Below, in pieces: positions 18,645 to 28,542 of a stretch of DNA of 64,000 nucleotides (positions are counted from its first letter, which is position 1; every line of letters begins with the position of its first letter). The notes below the pieces were generated by a model, which saw nothing but the letters and a program-made list of their open reading frames with translations, was not told the DNA's origin and searched no databases. The position numbers and the translations under genes are program-made. The DNA comes from Pontibacter flavimaris. Lineage in GTDB: Bacteria; Bacteroidota; Bacteroidia; Cytophagales; Hymenobacteraceae. Location: assembly GCF_001907195.1 (NCBI RefSeq), contig NZ_LVWA01000003.1:186001-250000 (forward strand), read 5' to 3'.

Positions 18645-19147
18645 TTATAGCTCATATAGTGCAAGCGGTCCGCTTTTCCAGTGCAATTGCTTTTGGCCCG
18701 CAGCCTCGAGAATATGCTCGTACTCGCCGGGTTGGTGAAAGGAGGGGTTATGGTTTAAGTTATGGTTGATCAGGAGCAGCTGAACGTTTTGTCCTGCTGT
18801 ACTATCTGCCTCGGAGTAACGTATAAAGGAGATCGAATCAGTCGGCTGGTATCCAAGGAAATAATTTCTGCTATGGAAGAGGTAATCCGGCACCACCACA
18901 ACTAATGGCTTGGATGCAGGTTTCTGTTGTAGAATTTCGATGACCTGCTGATGTTCCTGGTAAAAAAGTATTTTGTCTTTCAGGATGAAGTATAGCCAGG
19001 GCAAGGTCAATAGCATTCAAGGCTGTTGGAATAGTAAACACCTTCGTGAGCGCCAAAAAAGAACAGGATGGCTAATGCCAGTACAAAGTAGAGGGTGTAA
19101 CGGACTACTTTGGCATCCTGGGTAACTTTGCGTTCTGTTAGTGGCAT
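18645..19147 (-). pseudogene. Remnant of a membrane protein gene, split into two overlapping frames
   Basis: ATG 19147 opens a 46-aa frame (MPLTERKVTQ..., with one strong membrane helix VLALAILFFFGAHEG) that stops at 19007. A second frame of 123 aa starts at ATG 19016 and runs to 18645, beginning with another hydrophobic stretch (LLTLPWLYFILKD) and continuing as a soluble domain (VVVVPDYLFHSRNYF). The overlap of 10 bases and the frame change, with one helix on each side, suggest a frameshifted or internally deleted integral membrane protein. Two tiny coupled genes is the alternative. Function is unknown. Confidence 0.5.
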
Positions 19148-19181
19148 AAAACAAAGATGGGCGTTTTTAAGTGAAATTCAC

Positions 19182-19189
19182 TATATTTG
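19182..19189 (+). promoter_or_regulatory. -7 element and overlapping palindrome before the 19207 gene
   Basis: TATATTTG fits TAnnTTTG, 18 bp before ATG 19207. The 13-bp near-palindrome AGTGAAATTCACT (19170-19182) ends on its first base and sits where an operator would block the promoter. Confidence 0.4.
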
Positions 19190-19206
19190 ATTAACACACA
19201 AAAACA

Positions 19207-19731
19207 ATGGACGACTTTAAGATAGTAATATACATCCTTGCCGCCGTGGCTTACTTTGTGCTAACGCAGTGGCGGAAGGCTTTTAAGGGAGGGCCGGAAG
19301 CGGAGGAGGAGGAACCGGAGCCACGAAGGAATCGCCCGCACCATCCGCTTAAACCTGCTACCTCGTTTGAGGATATTTTGCGGGAGCTGCAGCCAAAATT
19401 GGAGCAAGCACGGCAGCAGGGGCAGGAGGTAGTGCAGCAGGCAAAGGAGCGTACACGCGAATTGGCACAGCCAGCGATGGTTCCTGCTGCGGAGGCCGTC
19501 CCAAAATATAGAAACTATGACGAGATGGCCCCGAAAGTTTTGTCCTGGGAGAAAAAGGCAGAGGCAATAGAGGCAGCAAAGCAGTCGAGCTTGCGCAGGA
19601 AGGCTAGTTTTACGGCCTACGAGCAGCCGCGCAAGCCAACCGCCAATCTTTTCGCCGAGATGCTCCGTAATCCCGCCACCGCCCGCGACGCAGTTATACT
19701 TTCGGAGATCTTTAACAGGAGGTATACCTAA
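19207..19731 (+). CDS. Hypothetical single-pass membrane protein
   Basis: 174 aa. One N-terminal transmembrane helix (IVIYILAAVAYFVLTQW, about 6-22) is followed by a highly charged, Glu/Gln/Arg-rich cytoplasmic region with low complexity (EEEEPEPRRNRPHHPLKP) and a more ordered C-terminus ending ATARDAVILSEIFNRRY. Proteins of this shape occur widely in Cytophagales next to various genes, and I know of no assigned role. The C-terminal motif (ARDAVILSEI) is the part most likely to be conserved. Confidence 0.7.
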   Translation: MDDFKIVIYILAAVAYFVLTQWRKAFKGGPEAEEEEPEPRRNRPHHPLKPATSFEDILRELQPKLEQARQQGQEVVQQAKERTRELAQPAMVPAAEAVPKYRNYDEMAPKVLSWEKKAEAIEAAKQSSLRRKASFTAYEQPRKPTANLFAEMLRNPATARDAVILSEIFNRRYT

Positions 19732-19829
19732 GGGATGACAGCAGGACGAACATTTTATCGTCTAAGAAAGTATGGAGCGGATTCAGTGGCGGCAAGGCTA
19801 ACGTTTATACTTGCGCTCCTTTCAAGGCT

Positions 19830-20492
19830 TTACTCCTGCGTCAGCGCGAAGGTAAGGATGTTGGCGCCCATGCGCAGGGCCTGCTGGCGGATAGGCTCGG
19901 GATCGTTGTAGATTTCCTGGTCTTCCCAACCATTTCCCAGGTCAGTTTCATACGTGTAAAAACACACCAGCCGCCCTTCATACAGTATCCCAAAGCCTTG
20001 CGGCGGCTTGTTATCATGCTCGTGTATTTTGGGTAACCCGTCCGTAAATTTATACTTCTGCCGGTAGATAGGATGGTCGAAAGGCAGCTCCACAAAATCA
20101 AGCTCCGGAAACACCTTCTTCATTTCCTTTCTGATAAACTGATCAAGCCCGTAGTTGTCGTCGATGTGCAGGAAGCCGCCGGCCAGCAGGTAGGTGCGCA
20201 GGTTCTGCGCCTCTGCCGCTGAGAACGACACGTTTCCGTGGCCGGTCATGTGCACGAACGGGTAAGAGAACAGCTCCGGGCTCCCGACTTCGACCACATC
20301 CTCCTCAGCGGCCATGTTCATGTTCAGGTTCTGGTTACAGAAGCGGATCAGGTTTGGCAGGGATGTTTTATTGGCGTACCAGTCGCCGCCGCCGTTATAC
20401 TTCAGCTTCGCTATTTTAAAACTGTGCATTTGCGCCATACTTGTGGTAAGGCCAGCCAGCAGGAAGAGGCATAGGAGCAGGGGGCGTTTCAT
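19830..20492 (-). CDS. Secreted DUF4159 domain protein
   Basis: 220 aa from ATG 20492, which gives a signal peptide (MKRPLLLCLFLLAGLTTSMAQ) and avoids overlap with rsmE. The mature domain matches DUF4159, which has a GATase1-like fold: KIAKLKYNGGGDWYANKTSL, FVHMTGHGNVSFS, LLAGGFLHIDDNYG and the ending RMGANILTFALTQ. DUF4159 proteins often stand beside MoxR/BatA-type gliding or aerotolerance genes, but not here. The stop of rsmE lies four bases upstream of its start, so the two share a transcript. Confidence 0.88.
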   Translation of the reverse strand: MKRPLLLCLFLLAGLTTSMAQMHSFKIAKLKYNGGGDWYANKTSLPNLIRFCNQNLNMNMAAEEDVVEVGSPELFSYPFVHMTGHGNVSFSAAEAQNLRTYLLAGGFLHIDDNYGLDQFIRKEMKKVFPELDFVELPFDHPIYRQKYKFTDGLPKIHEHDNKPPQGFGILYEGRLVCFYTYETDLGNGWEDQEIYNDPEPIRQQALRMGANILTFALTQE

Positions 20493-20496
20493 GCTT

Positions 20497-21213
20497 TTAT
20501 AACGGGGCAAAGATGTCGTGGAGTACGTTTAATGTATGGCAGGCCACCAAAGCGGCGGTTTCGGTGCGCAGGCGGCTCCGGCCGAGCGTAACCGGCCTTA
20601 CGCCTGCCTGGTAGGCCGCTGCTATCTCGCCCGTAGAGAAGTCTCCCTCCGGGCCGATCAGGATGCAGTGCGGCTCCCCATGCCTGTAGTAATCCTTTAT
20701 ACTTTTAGTGGCATCATCTTCTAAATGAGCGATAAATGTGTTTTCAGGTATGGCCTTTTGGATGAAACGGTGAAAGGGAGTCATGTCGTTGAGCAGGGGA
20801 AGGTAGCCTTTCTTCGACTGCTTCATGGCGCTGACAGCAATTTTCTCCAGCCGGTCCAGGCGCAGGTTGCGGCGCTCGGAGTGCTCGCACAGCAAAAAAG
20901 TGATCTCACTCACACCAATCTCCACAGCCTTCTCCATAAACCACTCCATTCGGTCCAGGTTCTTGGTCGGGGCCACCGCAATGTGCGCTGTATAGGGTAG
21001 CTTGCCATACTCCAACTGCTTGTTTATGATCTGCAGCTGGCAGCGTTTCTGGTGCGCCTCCTGGATGATAGCCGTATACATGCCCCCCACACCATCAATC
21101 AAGTAAACCGTATCGCCGTGACTTAGCCGCAGCACGCGCGTGCAATGCTTCGACTCCTCCTCATTCAAAGTATAAATTTCGTGGGTAATATCCGGGGTGT
21201 AAAACAGGTGCAC
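20497..21213 (-). CDS. rsmE: 16S rRNA (uracil(1498)-N3)-methyltransferase
   Basis: SPOUT-class enzyme that methylates U1498 of 16S rRNA using S-adenosylmethionine; 238 aa. An N-terminal PUA-like domain (about 1-70) precedes the knotted SPOUT domain with the signatures HCILIGPEGDFSTGE (about 183-197) and LGRSRLRTETAA (about 211-222), which shape the cofactor-binding knot. It starts at ATG 21213 and is first in a two-gene unit with the DUF4159 gene. Confidence 0.95.
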   Translation of the reverse strand: MHLFYTPDITHEIYTLNEEESKHCTRVLRLSHGDTVYLIDGVGGMYTAIIQEAHQKRCQLQIINKQLEYGKLPYTAHIAVAPTKNLDRMEWFMEKAVEIGVSEITFLLCEHSERRNLRLDRLEKIAVSAMKQSKKGYLPLLNDMTPFHRFIQKAIPENTFIAHLEDDATKSIKDYYRHGEPHCILIGPEGDFSTGEIAAAYQAGVRPVTLGRSRLRTETAALVACHTLNVLHDIFAPL

Positions 21214-21321
21214 GTTACTGGAATCGTTTTAAGGATGTACTGATAATGCGGGAGCTCTCGCTTTCCGCACTAAATAAGTATACGAAAGTATAAAATTTAC
21301 GCTGAACCTGCATACGGAATT

Positions 21322-21353
21322 AAAAAAGCCCCTCCACCTTAGGCAGAGGGGCT
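21322..21353 (-). terminator. Terminator of pckA
   Basis: On the minus strand the stem AGCCCCTC/GAGGGGCT is followed by a T-run (AAAAAA on the plus strand at 21322-21327). It lies just after the pckA stop. Confidence 0.85.
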
Positions 21354-21375
21354 CTTCATACTTCATACTTTTTAC

Positions 21376-22992
21376 TTAGTTGATGGACACCTCTACCTGA
21401 GGCGCACCCGCCAGGATCTCGTCGTTGGCGTAGTCCGCATACTTCTGGAAGTTCTTTACAAATTTAGACGCGAGCTCTGTTGCCTTGGCATCGTAGGCTT
21501 CCTTGCTAGCCCAGGTGTTGCGTGGGGTCAGGATCTCCTCGGGCACGTTAGGGCAGGAGTTCGGTATCTCCACGCCAAAAATCGGGTGCTTGGTGTACTG
21601 CACGTTGTTCAAGTCGCCGTTCAGTGCAGCCGTGATCATGGCGCGCGTGTAAGGCAGCTTCATGCGGTGGCCGATGCCGTAGGGCCCGCCTGTCCAGCCG
21701 GTGTTCACCAGCCACACGTTCACGTTGTTCTCCTCCATTTTCTTGCCCAGCATCTCGGCATACTTGGTGGGGTGCAGTGGCAGGAAGGCAGCGCCAAAGC
21801 AGGCAGAGAAAGTCGTTTGCGGCTCCGTTATGCCCACCTCGGTGCCCGCTACCTTTGCCGTGTAGCCGGAGATGAAGTGGTACATCGCCTGGCTGGCGTT
21901 CAGCCGGGAGATAGGAGGCAGCACGCCAAAGGCATCTGCCGTCAGGAAAAAGATGTTCCTGGGGATACCCGCCCTGGAGGGCTCCACAGCGTTATCTATA
22001 AAGTTGATAGGGTAGGCGGTACGGGTGTTCTCGGTTACCGAGCTGTTGGTATAGTCTACGGTGCGGGTGCCGGGGACGAAGCGGGTATTCTCCACGATGG
22101 AGCCGAACCTGATGGCGTCCCAGATCTGCGGTTCCTTCTCGCGCGACAGGTCGATCACTTTGGCGTAGCAGCCGCCCTCGAAGTTAAACACGCTGTCCTC
22201 CGTCCAGCCATGCTCGTCGTCTCCGATAAGGCCGCGGTTCGGGTCAGCGGAGAGCGTGGTTTTGCCTGTTCCGGACAAACCGAAGAAAATAGCCGTGTCG
22301 CCATCTTTGCCTACGTTGGCAGAGCAGTGCATGGAGAGGATGTTCTTCTCGTGGGGAAGGGTATAGTTGAGCACACTGAAAATGCCCTTCTTTATCTCGC
22401 CGGCATAGCCTGTGCCTCCAAGCAGAATGATGTTCTTGCTAAAGTTGATGATGGCGAAGTTGCTCTGGCGTGTGCCGTCCACAGCTGGGTCAGCCTCAAA
22501 CTCTGGGGCGCATATGATCGTGAAGTCCGGTGTATGGCTTTGAAGTTCCTCCCGGGTTAAGCGCAGGAACATGTTATTGCAGAAGAGGTTGTGCCAGGCC
22601 TGGGTATTTACAACGCGCAGGTTCAGGCGGTAGTCCGGGTGAGCACCGGCATAGGCATCGCGCACATACAGTTTCTTGTCCTTGAGAAAGTCCGTCATCT
22701 TGGCGTGAAGCCTGTCGAACTTCTCCTCTTCGAAGGGAATGTTGATGTCCCCCCACCAAACGGAGTCCTCTGTTTTGGCGTCCTTTACAATAAAGCGGTC
22801 TTTTGGCGAGCGGCCGGTGAATTTGCCGGTATCGCACATCAGGGCTCCCTTGTCTGTGAGCATGCCTTCGCCGTTCTGAATAGCTTCCTCCACCAACTCA
22901 GCAGGAGAAAGGTTCCAGAGCACCTCCTTTGCCTCCTTTATGCCGATACTCTCGAGACCTACTGCGTTAGATTTATCTCCAGATTCTTTCAT
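21376..22992 (-). CDS. pckA: Phosphoenolpyruvate carboxykinase (ATP)
   Basis: Gluconeogenic enzyme converting oxaloacetate and ATP to PEP, CO2 and ADP; 538 aa, standard for the ATP-dependent family. The kinase-1a P-loop GLSGTGKTTLSADP lies near residue 240, and the kinase-2/metal region GDDEHGWTEDSVFNFEGGCYAK near 262-283. The substrate-binding arginine motif FTGRSPKDRFIV is near the N-terminus (about 57). No AAGTATA heptamer is present in this gene, as in other probably highly expressed genes here. Confidence 0.98.
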   Translation of the reverse strand: MKESGDKSNAVGLESIGIKEAKEVLWNLSPAELVEEAIQNGEGMLTDKGALMCDTGKFTGRSPKDRFIVKDAKTEDSVWWGDINIPFEEEKFDRLHAKMTDFLKDKKLYVRDAYAGAHPDYRLNLRVVNTQAWHNLFCNNMFLRLTREELQSHTPDFTIICAPEFEADPAVDGTRQSNFAIINFSKNIILLGGTGYAGEIKKGIFSVLNYTLPHEKNILSMHCSANVGKDGDTAIFFGLSGTGKTTLSADPNRGLIGDDEHGWTEDSVFNFEGGCYAKVIDLSREKEPQIWDAIRFGSIVENTRFVPGTRTVDYTNSSVTENTRTAYPINFIDNAVEPSRAGIPRNIFFLTADAFGVLPPISRLNASQAMYHFISGYTAKVAGTEVGITEPQTTFSACFGAAFLPLHPTKYAEMLGKKMEENNVNVWLVNTGWTGGPYGIGHRMKLPYTRAMITAALNGDLNNVQYTKHPIFGVEIPNSCPNVPEEILTPRNTWASKEAYDAKATELASKFVKNFQKYADYANDEILAGAPQVEVSIN

Positions 22993-23041
22993 TGAAAATT
23001 ATGGGTTTGATTGAAATGATAGGTTTGTCGCAATTATGGTA

Positions 23042-23049
23042 CAAAAATA
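23042..23049 (-). promoter_or_regulatory. -7 promoter element of pckA
   Basis: TATTTTTG on the minus strand matches TAnnTTTG about 50 bp before the pckA ATG. The -33 region is A/T-rich with no clear TTG. Confidence 0.4.
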
Positions 23050-23511
23050 GAAAAAAATGTATATTCTAATAGGGGTAAGTATCTTTTTAAGTGTTTACTC
23101 ACACTCCTCCGGCCAACAAACTTTTCTGTATACTTCTATAAAGAAGAAGCCATAGGTAATTCTCAGTTGCTGACTTACGCCTTTAAGTATGGAATTACTT
23201 GTGCATCAGCATACTATATGATACTCACCGTTCATGTAAGCTTCTTTAGCAGAGAAGAGGTATAGTACCGTTTACTACGCGTCAGCTTAAGGTGAGTTTA
23301 GCCGATGGTCAGAAAATAAACGCCCCGTATCCGTATATAGTATAGTTTATATTTAAGCGCATTTCTAAGTGCTTTTCGTATAGTATACTATGATTTTGTT
23401 GTGCTTGTTTGTGCTTTGGCCCTGATAATGAGGCCGGAGTAACGCCAGGTTCTCACGAAACTCGTGGGCAAGGCGCCCGCAGAAGGCGCCTACCCGGGCT
23501 TTAGGCTGCCT
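23050..23511. other. Gene-free stretch between divergent pckA and POT transporter genes
   Basis: About 460 bp without a credible gene. A 62-codon minus-strand frame at 23365-23553 is interrupted in meaning by the strong plus-strand promoter at 23512-23543 and has no recognisable features. The stretch is rich in TATAGTATA-type words (23333-23390) and holds a GC-rich inverted pair around GGGCAAGGCGCC/GAAGGCGCC (23466-23490). No RNA gene is recognised. Confidence 0.5.
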
Positions 23512-23543
23512 TTTGCTGCAATACAGGAGGAAGGTTAAATTTG
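23512..23543 (+). promoter_or_regulatory. Bacteroidota-type promoter of the POT transporter gene
   Basis: TTTG (23512-23515), a 20-nt spacer and TAAATTTG (23536-23543) match the -33/-7 consensus TTTG-N19-21-TAnnTTTG. The predicted leader is about 65 nt to ATG 23615. Confidence 0.75.
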
Positions 23544-23614
23544 TATAACTCATAATTGAGTCGTATTTTTAATCTTACGATTGCGCTAAACCGTTAAAAA
23601 ATAACAACCAATTT

Positions 23615-25063
23615 ATGTCGAATCCTCAGAATATCTCCGGAGGGAGAGCGCCGAGTTTCATGGATAAACAAGGCACACTGTTCGGTCACCCTAAAGGCCT
23701 GATGGTACTGTTTTTTACCGAAATGTGGGAACGCTTCAGCTATTATGGCATGCGGGGCATTTTGGTGCTGTTTCTTGTGTCCAACACAAAAGGGGGATAT
23801 GGCTGGACAGACGAGCAGGCATTGGAGCTTTACGGAACCTATACCATGTTCGTTTACCTCATGTCCATACCGGGGGGTATTCTGGCGGATAAGTTCTTAG
23901 GGCAGAAAAAGGCCGTTATTTTAGGCGGTTTCACGCTGGTGGCTGGCCACTTTCTGATGGCGTACCCGCCGGAGTGGGCCTTTTACACGGCATTGGTGCT
24001 CATTGTGTTGGGTACCGGCCTGCTGAAGCCTAACATCTCTACCATGGTGGGTGGCCTGTACAGGGAAGGCGATAGCCGCCGCGACTCCGGTTTCACCATC
24101 TTCTACATGGGTATTAACCTGGGTGCCCTGCTTGCCTCCCTTATCGTGGGTTATGTGGGCGAGGTATATGGCTGGCACTATGGCTTTAGCCTTGCCGGCT
24201 TTGGTATGGTGCTGGGGCAGGCCGTTTTTATCTGGGGCCGCAAGTACCTGACCGGCGTAGGCAACCTGGAGAAAAATGAAAAGGATGAGGACCGGATTTT
24301 CACCAAGGATCAGCACGGCGCCCCGGTTGCCACCGGCTTTATGGGCTTCAACAAGCAGGAGTGGGACCGAATCTTCGTTATCCTGATCTCCTTTATCATT
24401 GTGCTGGTGTTCTGGGCCTCGTTTGAGCAGGCCGGAGGCTTGATGAACCTGTTTGCCAAACAATACACGGACCGCGTCGTACTTGGCTGGGAAGTCCCTA
24501 CTGCCTGGCTACAGGGCCTTAACTCCTTCTTCATTCTGACCTTGGGTGGCATTGCGGCCGCTGTCTGGGTGGCCTTGGCGAAGCGCGGCATAAACCTGCC
24601 TTCCATCTTTAAAATGGGCTTGGGTACTTCTATCCTGGGTATCGGCTTTATCTTCATGGTGTTTGCCTCGCTGCAGCGCTCTTCTTCCCCGGACGGGCTT
24701 TCCTCGCTGCACTGGCTGGTATTTGCCTACATGTTCCATACTATCGGTGAGTTGGCCCTGTCTCCGGTTTCGCTTTCGTTCATTACCAAGGTGGCGCCCA
24801 AGCGTATCGTGGCTTCCATGATGGGTTTATACTTTGCCGTAACGGGCCTGGCGAATAAACTGGCCTCCTTGATCGGTATCTGGGCTGTGCGTCTGGGCGA
24901 ACTGGAGGTTTTTATGTACATCGCCGGCTTCACTATTTTCCTGGGTATCGTGCTGATGGTGCTGACCAAGCGCATCAACAAACTGTCGCATGGTATGGAG
25001 GATAAGCGGATGGATGAGCAGCAGGCCCAGACCGGCCAGCTGCTGGAGGCTGAGGTAAGCTAA
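23615..25063 (+). CDS. Proton-dependent oligopeptide transporter (POT/PTR family, MFS)
   Basis: Inner-membrane di/tripeptide:H+ symporter, 482 aa, with about 12-14 hydrophobic segments. Hallmarks are visible: the ExxER-type motif in FTEMWERFSYYGMRG (about 31-45), GGILADKFLGQKKAVILGG (PTR2 signature part) and FTIFYMGINLGALLASLIVGYVGE. The ExxERFxYYG motif couples protons to substrate in this family. It stands alone with its own promoter and terminator. Peptide specificity cannot be told. Confidence 0.93.
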   Translation: MSNPQNISGGRAPSFMDKQGTLFGHPKGLMVLFFTEMWERFSYYGMRGILVLFLVSNTKGGYGWTDEQALELYGTYTMFVYLMSIPGGILADKFLGQKKAVILGGFTLVAGHFLMAYPPEWAFYTALVLIVLGTGLLKPNISTMVGGLYREGDSRRDSGFTIFYMGINLGALLASLIVGYVGEVYGWHYGFSLAGFGMVLGQAVFIWGRKYLTGVGNLEKNEKDEDRIFTKDQHGAPVATGFMGFNKQEWDRIFVILISFIIVLVFWASFEQAGGLMNLFAKQYTDRVVLGWEVPTAWLQGLNSFFILTLGGIAAAVWVALAKRGINLPSIFKMGLGTSILGIGFIFMVFASLQRSSSPDGLSSLHWLVFAYMFHTIGELALSPVSLSFITKVAPKRIVASMMGLYFAVTGLANKLASLIGIWAVRLGELEVFMYIAGFTIFLGIVLMVLTKRINKLSHGMEDKRMDEQQAQTGQLLEAEVS

Positions 25064-25085
25064 TCCATACTTTACAACTATACTT

Positions 25086-25122
25086 AAAAAGCCCCTGACG
25101 CGAAACCGTCAGGGGCTTTTTT
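25086..25122 (+). terminator. Terminator after the POT transporter
   Basis: 15-bp perfect arms (AAAAAGCCCCTGACG and CGTCAGGGGCTTTTT) are followed by T; the loop is 6 nt. Confidence 0.92.
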
Positions 25123-25223
25123 ATGATTAAGTTTATACTTGTGCCGGCAGGAGAGAAACTTTCGACATTATACTTGTGTTCTTCCCAGGATTTATATTTT
25201 TAGCCAATTCATACTTTTAGTCA

Positions 25224-25820
25224 ATGTTTTTTCATGTTCGTGCGCGGCAGTTCGTGTTGCCGCTGCTGCTGGGCTTTACTGCTGTGGCCTGCAAAACCGT
25301 AACCGAGGTTGCCCCCAAAGTAGCCGAGGAGCCCGCCACGGTCTATACCATTAAGAAGGGAGCCCATTACTCAGACAAGAACAACGTTCGGAAACTTACC
25401 ACCAGCCGCATCCGCTTTGAGGTTACTTTCGACAGCACGGCCATTTATACTTCCGTGAAGCCCAACAACCAGGCAGACATCAACAAGCTTTACGGGCTGT
25501 CGGACTGCAACACCAGCCACCATACCAACAGCGCGCGCTTCGGCTGGCGTTGGTACAACAACCGCCTGGAGGTGCTGGCCTATACTTACTTAAACAAGAA
25601 GTGGGAATACAAACTGCTGGGATCCGTTCCTCTCGGACAGAAAGTTGCGCTTGAGCTGCGCATGGAGGAGGGCAACTATGTTTTTGAAATGCTGGGGAAG
25701 GAGGTGGACATGCCGCGCGCCTGTAACGGAGCGGCAGAGGGTTATCAGCTGTACCCATACTTCGGCGGCGACGAAACTGCTCCCCACGACATCACGATCC
25801 GTATCAAAGATCTGAAGTAA
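25224..25820 (+). CDS. Hypothetical lipoprotein
   Basis: 198 aa. The signal peptide ends in a lipobox-like V-A-Cys23 (LLLGFTAVAC), so the protein is probably anchored to the outer membrane. The mature domain is beta-rich (SRIRFEVTFDSTAIYTS, NRLEVLAYTYLNKKWEYKLLGSV) and ends with a DITIRIKDLK strand, suggesting a jelly-roll or concanavalin-type fold. That fold is my inference. It stands alone between a POT transporter and the convergent groL gene. Function is unknown. Confidence 0.72.
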   Translation: MFFHVRARQFVLPLLLGFTAVACKTVTEVAPKVAEEPATVYTIKKGAHYSDKNNVRKLTTSRIRFEVTFDSTAIYTSVKPNNQADINKLYGLSDCNTSHHTNSARFGWRWYNNRLEVLAYTYLNKKWEYKLLGSVPLGQKVALELRMEEGNYVFEMLGKEVDMPRACNGAAEGYQLYPYFGGDETAPHDITIRIKDLK

Positions 25821-25866
25821 AGTATAGCCTTATACATTTTATACTTCCGTAGCGCCTGTTAAAAGC

Positions 25867-25902
25867 AAAAAGCCCTGCGCCATAATAGGCGCAGGGCTTT
25901 TA
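25867..25902. terminator. Bidirectional terminator between lipoprotein gene and groL
   Basis: 14-bp perfect arms (AAAAGCCCTGCGCC and GGCGCAGGGCTTTT) with a short loop lie between convergent genes, with A-run and T-run on either side. Confidence 0.9.
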
Positions 25903-25923
25903 TACTTTAGGTGCGGGGGCTGA

Positions 25924-27570
<1,647 letters not shown>

Positions 27571-27605
27571 TTACTAATTGGGTTAACTGATTGGATAAAA
27601 TAAGA

Positions 27606-27896
27606 TTAAAGAACTGCCAGGATGTCTGACTCACGCATGATCAGGTAATCGTTACCATCCACGGAGATCTCGGTACCGGCATACTTGCCATACAACACAG
27701 TGTCGCCTACGCTTACCTGTGGCTTCATCAGGGCACCTTGCTCCGATACTTTGCCTTCACCAACGGCTACCACCTCACCACGTTGAGGTTTCTCTTTAGC
27801 AGTGTCAGGGATAATGATACCAGATTTGGTCTTTTCTTCTGCTGCAGCCGGAGCCACAATCACTCTGTCTGCTAATGGTTTGATGTTGATTGACAT
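27606..27896 (-). CDS. groS: Co-chaperonin GroES
   Basis: 96-aa cap of the GroEL chamber, starting at ATG 27896. The typical pattern [14 protein letters not shown], the mobile loop region ([18 protein letters not shown]) and [10 protein letters not shown] are clear. It is the first gene of the groS-groL operon. About 55 bp upstream on the minus strand a TTG, a 21-bp spacer and TAACTTAT form a partial promoter match. The 265 bp up to secG hold only this and the secG terminator. Confidence 0.99.
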   Translation of the reverse strand: MSINIKPLADRVIVAPAAAEEKTKSGIIIPDTAKEKPQRGEVVAVGEGKVSEQGALMKPQVSVGDTVLYGKYAGTEISVDGNDYLIMRESDILAVL

Positions 27897-28106
27897 AGTT
27901 CTTGATTATTTATAAGTTATGTTTATTGTTTAAGATTCTACAATAACACCTGAGCTTTATCATTTCCTATGCCAATAAGCAGAAGGTGCCATTTTAAGCC
28001 AATTTTTCAGATTTTAACGCTGGAACGTCTGCCAGGTTGATCATTTCCTGCCACCATCCGGAACTTTTTTGTAAATCTGTCATACTTTGGCTGGCAGGCG
28101 CAAAAT

Positions 28107-28136
28107 AAAAAAGCCGGCCTTTAGCAGGACCGGCTT
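28107..28136 (-). terminator. Terminator of the secG transcript
   Basis: On the minus strand the stem AAGCCGG/CCGGCTT is followed by a T-run (A-run at 28107-28112). It lies 25 bp after the secG stop. Confidence 0.85.
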
Positions 28137-28160
28137 AACCCACAGGGGGAGAGTTGTCTG

Positions 28161-28541
28161 TTATTCTTGCGTTGCAGTATCTACCATTGTTGGTATTTCG
28201 CCTGCGCCAGGGATAGCGGCAGTCGTGTCAGCGCCTGGAAGCGCTCCGGCAGGGGCTGCTGGCATCTGTGACTGACGCGCACGCTCCTCGTTCACGCTGC
28301 GCACGGTGCCTTCACCTGTGCTGCTAAGCATGTGCGTACCCAAAGTAAGCACCACCAGCGCAATGGCAAATCCCCAGGTTAGTTTCTCGAGCAGGTCGCC
28401 GGTGCGCTTCACGCCCATTAGCTGGCTGGTGCTACCGCCAAACTGGCTGGATAGGCCGCCTCCCTTCGGATTCTGAGCAAGTACAACCAATACGAGCAGC
28501 ACGCAGATAAAGATAATGATACTAATAAGGGCGATATACAT
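28161..28541 (-). CDS. secG: Preprotein translocase subunit SecG
   Basis: Small inner-membrane subunit of the SecYEG channel, 126 aa. Two membrane helices (about 3-22 and 56-74) flank the conserved loop QNPKGGGLSSQFGGS. A Pro/Ala-rich C-terminal tail of about 45 residues extends beyond the core, as often in Bacteroidota. It starts one base after the stop of the upstream gene, so the unit 28543-31717 and secG are probably one transcript. Confidence 0.95.
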   Translation of the reverse strand: MYIALISIIIFICVLLVLVVLAQNPKGGGLSSQFGGSTSQLMGVKRTGDLLEKLTWGFAIALVVLTLGTHMLSSTGEGTVRSVNEERARQSQMPAAPAGALPGADTTAAIPGAGEIPTMVDTATQE

Positions 28542-28542
28542 G

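Noticed and set aside
23365..23553. 62-codon minus-strand frame upstream of the POT gene
   Set aside because: It overlaps a full-match plus-strand promoter, has no recognisable motif, and its codon pattern looks random.
27897..28000. CIRCE (HrcA) operator upstream of groS
   Set aside because: Searched for TTAGCACTC-N9-GAGTGCTAA by eye and saw none.
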